This document shows positions 54,206 through 57,300 of a stretch of DNA of 57,300 nt, one piece after another (the first letter of the stretch is position 1; each line of letters begins with the position of its first letter). The stretch covers positions 1 to 57,300 of the forward strand of contig OMIV01000224.1 in the NCBI GenBank assembly GCA_900299185.1, in the 5' to 3' direction. The stretch comes from Planctomycetaceae bacterium (GTDB lineage: Bacteria; Planctomycetota; Planctomycetia; Planctomycetales; Planctomycetaceae). Made by a program: the position numbers and the translations under genes. The notes under the pieces are model-generated. The model did no database searches. It worked only from the letters and a program-made list of their open reading frames with translations, and was not told the DNA's origin.

Positions 54206-54327
54206 CTCATCTTGGGATAGGCATTTCAGGCGGTTTGAAAGCGAGAATGAGGGTGGTTAAGTTCCCCGCGCTCGCGGCCACTTTTGCTGGGTCATGCAGG
54301 ATCCGGCTTCCCTCAACAAGGCACGGA

Positions 54328-54951
54328 ATGACCCCACAGCTCACTGCTCCCGAAGTTGTCGATGATCAAACATTGAAGGCACTCATTCGACAACAGGCTC
54401 ACGAAGCTCGTCGTCTGCAAGAAGGCAAAGACGAACTGAGCGAGACGATCATGAATCGCTTCATGGGATTGCCCGAGTTCGCAGGCGCAAAGACCGTCAA
54501 GTTCTATGTCGATGTGCGAGCTGAAGTCCGCACTCGACAGGCTCTGCCTGCCGCTTTGGCGACCGGTAAAAAGATCGTCGTTCCGTGGTGCAACGACATG
54601 GGCATGCTGGAACTGTTCCATCTTGAGAATATGGATGAGCTGACCCTTGGCATGTACAAGATCTTGGAGCCGCGCGAAGACCTGCGTCGTCTGCCTGCCA
54701 AGCAAGTTCAGCCGGAAGAGCTGGATCTGATCATGGTCCCCGGCGTGGCGTTCGATCGACAAGGTGGCCGGACCGGTCACGGCAAGGGCTATTACGACAA
54801 GCTGCTCGAACACTCTCGTCCCGATGCTCCACTCGTCGGCATTGCTTTCGAGTGCCAGATGTTCGCCAAGATCCCGATGATGTCTCACGACATCTTCATG
54901 GATAAGGTCATCACCGAAGCTGCTATCTATGAAGGTTTGGGACGTCGCTAG
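54328..54951 (+). CDS. 5-formyltetrahydrofolate cyclo-ligase
   Basis: 207-residue enzyme that converts 5-formyl-THF to methenyl-THF using ATP. The signature VPGVAFDRQGGRTGHGKGYYDKLL (residues read in two parts) is the conserved ATP and folate loop. IVVPWCN and ILEPRED precede it. The ATG at 54328 has an AAGG site; the longer frame to 54235 lacks family similarity. It is followed 87 bases later by the Clp N-domain gene on the same strand. Confidence 0.93.
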   Translation: MTPQLTAPEVVDDQTLKALIRQQAHEARRLQEGKDELSETIMNRFMGLPEFAGAKTVKFYVDVRAEVRTRQALPAALATGKKIVVPWCNDMGMLELFHLENMDELTLGMYKILEPREDLRRLPAKQVQPEELDLIMVPGVAFDRQGGRTGHGKGYYDKLLEHSRPDAPLVGIAFECQMFAKIPMMSHDIFMDKVITEAAIYEGLGRR

Positions 54952-55038
54952 TCGTTGCCTTGACCCTCGAGCAACTCGCAGGCTGACTTGTTCGACGTCT
55001 GATGGTTGATTGCATGCTCGTTAGGAGTTCCATCTGGC

Positions 55039-55482
55039 ATGAATCTCACTGAGAGAATGACTGACCGCAGTCGATCGATCTTGGCGATGGCAGATAGAGA
55101 GGCTTGGAAGCGAGCGGCGATTGCGATTGAGCCGTCGCATCTCCTTCTTGCCTTGGCTATCGAAGGCAAGGGAGTCGCGGCCAACGTGTTGCGCATTCGC
55201 GGCGTTAATGCCGAGAGAATTGCAGCAGAGTTACCCACAGCACTCCCGTCGGTCATCGAACCAGATCATCCACTGCCATTGGCGGACTCGATGGTCAGAG
55301 CGATTGACATCGCGCGCGACCAATGCCTCAAATTGGGCCACAACTACATCGGGACCGAGCACTTGATCCTGGGAGTTGTGGCTGTCATCGAACAAGAGAC
55401 GCCGAGCCTCCTGTGTCAACTTGGTTTGTCTGCCGACGTCATCCTCCGCGAGACATACAGCCTACTCGGTCACTTGAGTTGA
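55039..55482 (+). CDS. Stand-alone Clp N-terminal (Clp-repeat) domain protein
   Basis: 147 residues, with no AAA+ module. Two Clp repeats: TERMTDRSRSILAMADREA with PSHLLLALAIEGKGVA, and a second with RAIDIARDQCLKLGHNYIGTEHLILGV. This double repeat is the N domain of ClpA/ClpC that binds adaptors and substrates. A free copy could act like ClpS or an anti-adaptor or a ClpC regulator; that is inference. The ATG at 55039 has TAGGAG about ten bases upstream. A separate gene next to the folate gene, 20 bases from the end of thrC. Confidence 0.87.
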   Translation: MNLTERMTDRSRSILAMADREAWKRAAIAIEPSHLLLALAIEGKGVAANVLRIRGVNAERIAAELPTALPSVIEPDHPLPLADSMVRAIDIARDQCLKLGHNYIGTEHLILGVVAVIEQETPSLLCQLGLSADVILRETYSLLGHLS

Positions 55483-55502
55483 GGCTTTGACGCACGCGTC
55501 TC

Positions 55503-56900
55503 TCAACCCAAGTCTCGCAAGACGCTGAGGATCTTCTCCAGGTCGTTCGCGACTTGGATCGGTCGGTTCGGAAACTTCACTTCGGTGATACCCGCCGATT
55601 TGAGTTTCTCATCGATCTCGCCGGGGCGTGATGAGTGATAGCCCACGGTCGCGTTGGGATCCTTGAGTTGGTGACCGGTCAAGATGCAGACCACTCGCTC
55701 GCTGGGGGCGATGATGCCTTGCTCGCGTAAGAGCTTGGCTCCGGCGACGCTCGCGGCACTGGCTGGCTCACAGCCGAAACCACCTGCTCCAACCTTGGCC
55801 TTCGCATCGAGAATGTCGTCGTCCGAAACCTCTCGCACGACACCATCGCAGACGGCGAGCGCTCTCAGACACTTCTTCAGATTCACCGGGCGATTGATCT
55901 CGATTGCTGTCGCCAGCGTTGAAGCGCGGCGGTTGTCGCGATCCATCTCGGCGAAGAAAGTATCGATCTTCGCGTCGTCCGTGTGGCCGTCGTTCCAACG
56001 AACGCTTTGCTGATTGAAGAGTTGATGCAGAGTGTTGGCGCCGGCGGCGTTGATGACGGCTAACCGAGGAACTCGCTTAATGAGTCCTAGTTCCTTCATC
56101 TCGGCAAATGCTTTTCCAAACGCGCTCGAGTTTCCGAGGTTGCCGCCCGGCACAACGATCCAATCGGGAGCTTCCCAGTTTAGACCTTCGAGCACGCGAT
56201 ACATGATCGACTTTTGGCCTTCGAGTCGGAACGGATTCACGCTGTTGCAGAGATAGATCTTTTCGCGAGCACACACGTCTCGAACTTGTTTCAAGGCATC
56301 ATCGAAATCGCCTTGAATCTGCAAAGTGGCCGCACCGTAGTCGAGCGCTTGCGACAACTTGCCGAACGCAATCTTGCCGCTGCCAACGAAGACTGCGACA
56401 TCGAACAAGCCAGTTGCTCCGCCATAGATCGCCAAGGACGCGCTCGTGTTTCCGGTCGAAGCGCAGGCGGTCATCTTGGCTCCCACCATGCGAGCGTGGG
56501 TCGACGCGGCAGTCATGCCGTTGTCTTTGAAGCTGCCGGATGGATTGAGTCCTTCGTATTGCAGCAGCAAGTTGCCGTCATTCACGCCCACGTACTTCGC
56601 GACCGAGTTGCTGGGTCGTAGCTGAGTTTGGCCTTCGCCGATGGTCACAATCTGGTCGTCGCTCGCAAATCGCAGCAGGTCTCGGAAACGCCACACGCCG
56701 CTGTAATCGAGCGGGTTTTGTTGCGTCGACCAACGTGCCTCGAAGTCTCGCAACGATTTCGGAACCGGGAGCTTGTTCCAGTCGTACGCCACGTCCAACA
56801 AGTTGCCGCAGGCTGGGCAGCCCGAATGGACTTCTTGAACGTCAAATGTTTTTCGACACGTGGGGTTGATGCAGACTTGGTACGCGGAGTTGGTTGGCAT
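55503..56900 (-). CDS. thrC: Threonine synthase
   Basis: 465-residue PLP enzyme making threonine from O-phosphohomoserine. An N-terminal zinc-ribbon part (CINPTC and CPACG) is followed by the fold II core. PLP lysine in [11 protein letters not shown], substrate loops in [13 protein letters not shown] and [20 protein letters not shown], and the [19 protein letters not shown] and [10 protein letters not shown] blocks follow. The ATG at 56900 is chosen; the ORF could begin at a TTG 12 bases upstream. It converges with the Clp N-domain gene. Confidence 0.95.
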   Translation of the reverse strand: MPTNSAYQVCINPTCRKTFDVQEVHSGCPACGNLLDVAYDWNKLPVPKSLRDFEARWSTQQNPLDYSGVWRFRDLLRFASDDQIVTIGEGQTQLRPSNSVAKYVGVNDGNLLLQYEGLNPSGSFKDNGMTAASTHARMVGAKMTACASTGNTSASLAIYGGATGLFDVAVFVGSGKIAFGKLSQALDYGAATLQIQGDFDDALKQVRDVCAREKIYLCNSVNPFRLEGQKSIMYRVLEGLNWEAPDWIVVPGGNLGNSSAFGKAFAEMKELGLIKRVPRLAVINAAGANTLHQLFNQQSVRWNDGHTDDAKIDTFFAEMDRDNRRASTLATAIEINRPVNLKKCLRALAVCDGVVREVSDDDILDAKAKVGAGGFGCEPASAASVAGAKLLREQGIIAPSERVVCILTGHQLKDPNATVGYHSSRPGEIDEKLKSAGITEVKFPNRPIQVANDLEKILSVLRDLG

Positions 56901-56968
56901 GACTGAGTTCAAGACTGATGAAGTTGATGTGACTGGTAATTGCGTTCGAGCACTCGGTGTAACGAGTC

Positions 56969-57300
56969 CTACTTAGCTTGGTTGTTCTGTTCGTCGCGCT
57001 GAGTTTGCTGCCTGAGTAATGCGACCTCATCGGCGAGTGCTTGGCGTTGTTGCTCGACTCGCTTTTGCAACACCTGCGAGTGAGCGTACACGGAAGTCAG
57101 CTCTCCGAGCCCCAGCAGCGCTGTCCAACACACGAGCATCAAGACGACGATCCAAAAGATTGCTGCGGGACCATGCCCAAAGTTCCAGACAAACACGTCG
57201 CCCAAGGCCACGAGCATGCCGATGGTGACCAACATGCCCGACAGTTGGACTCTGCGGGAGTAGCGGTCGCGAAAGTGAGCCAAGTCGAAAGGATTGAGAT
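56969..57300 (-). CDS. Small membrane protein with coiled coil, truncated by the window edge
   Basis: At least 104 residues; the frame is open to the window edge, and the residues just before the TTG at 57283 (LNPFD) look coding, so the true start lies outside. Two membrane spans (about 15-33 and 41-63 from the TTG) are followed by a Glu/Gln-rich coiled coil ([15 protein letters not shown]). Not recognised; lies upstream of thrC by 68 bases on the same strand. Confidence 0.6.
   Translation of the reverse strand, partial: LNPFDLAHFRDRYSRRVQLSGMLVTIGMLVALGDVFVWNFGHGPAAIFWIVVLMLVCWTALLGLGELTSVYAHSQVLQKRVEQQRQALADEVALLRQQTQRDEQNNQAK

Larger units (their letters stand above)
53915..54327. other. 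Divergent control region of acpP and the folate gene
   Basis: It holds the candidate acpP promoter and a leader hairpin, listed separately. No protein is recognisable. The plus-strand side, ahead of the cyclo-ligase gene, shows no clear promoter. Confidence 0.5.

Overview
The window looks like a planctomycete chromosome segment (order Planctomycetales, genus not determined). The reasons are a DUF1549/DUF1553 protein with a CxxCH motif, two secreted formylglycine sulfatases, a Ser/Thr kinase fused to WD40 repeats, a Flp-like pilin ending in a His/Asp-rich tail, a BNR sialidase-like protein, a giant secreted TPR protein and moderately high GC. Most of it is stable housekeeping and secretory-enzyme sequence. 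I see no rRNA, tRNA, CRISPR array, prophage or intact insertion sequence.

Layout. 1-4.3 kb: Ser/Thr kinase-WD40 protein and FtsH on the minus strand. 4.6-7.0 kb: a UbiD-family paralogue and UbiE/MenG, probably quinone biosynthesis. 7.3-8.4 kb: a decayed ISAs1-family transposase. 9-12.1 kb: a membrane-anchored SGNH hydrolase and a secreted alpha/alpha-toroid plus HEAT protein. 12.3-15.4 kb: an APH-fold phosphotransferase and a CheX / Hpt-receiver pair, with an amber codon in the Hpt domain. 15.4-22.1 kb: two sulfatases around a parvulin, an M14-like deacylase and a LmbE-type deacetylase. 22.3-29.5 kb: PLP-binding YggS protein, a 28-residue basic peptide gene, gamma-glutamyltransferase, the rpmF-plsX-fabD cluster and a DUF1549/DUF1553 protein. 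29.8-34.5 kb: MacB-type permease, HAD phosphatase, STAS protein and a second UbiD that keeps its catalytic residues. 34.5-42.8 kb: three tandem paralogous small membrane proteins, divergent from a TPR protein of about 2280 residues whose coding sequence carries palindromic DNA elements in frame. 43-47.3 kb: membrane protein, GT2 glycosyltransferase, pilin-like protein with a candidate sigma-54 promoter, and an SGNH-like protein. 47.4-57.3 kb: GlnD, sialidase-like protein, alpha/beta hydrolase, FabF, AcpP, 5-formyl-THF cyclo-ligase, a stand-alone Clp N domain, threonine synthase and an edge-truncated membrane protein.

Genes that work together: rpmF-plsX-fabD and acpP-fabF supply type II fatty acid synthesis. 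The UbiD proteins and UbiE probably act late in menaquinone synthesis. CheX and the Hpt/receiver protein form a phosphorelay-like pair. The sulfatases and the DUF1549 protein belong to the secreted catabolic repertoire of planctomycetes.

The observations most worth a second look are: palindromic elements inside and beside the giant TPR gene; an amber codon two codons before the phospho-histidine of the Hpt domain; a UbiD paralogue that appears to lack its Arg-Glu-Glu catalytic set; a tiny basic peptide gene with its own promoter and terminator; and the tandem trio of small membrane proteins with a near-identical DNA patch. I did not find a clearly new multi-gene defence or biosynthetic system.
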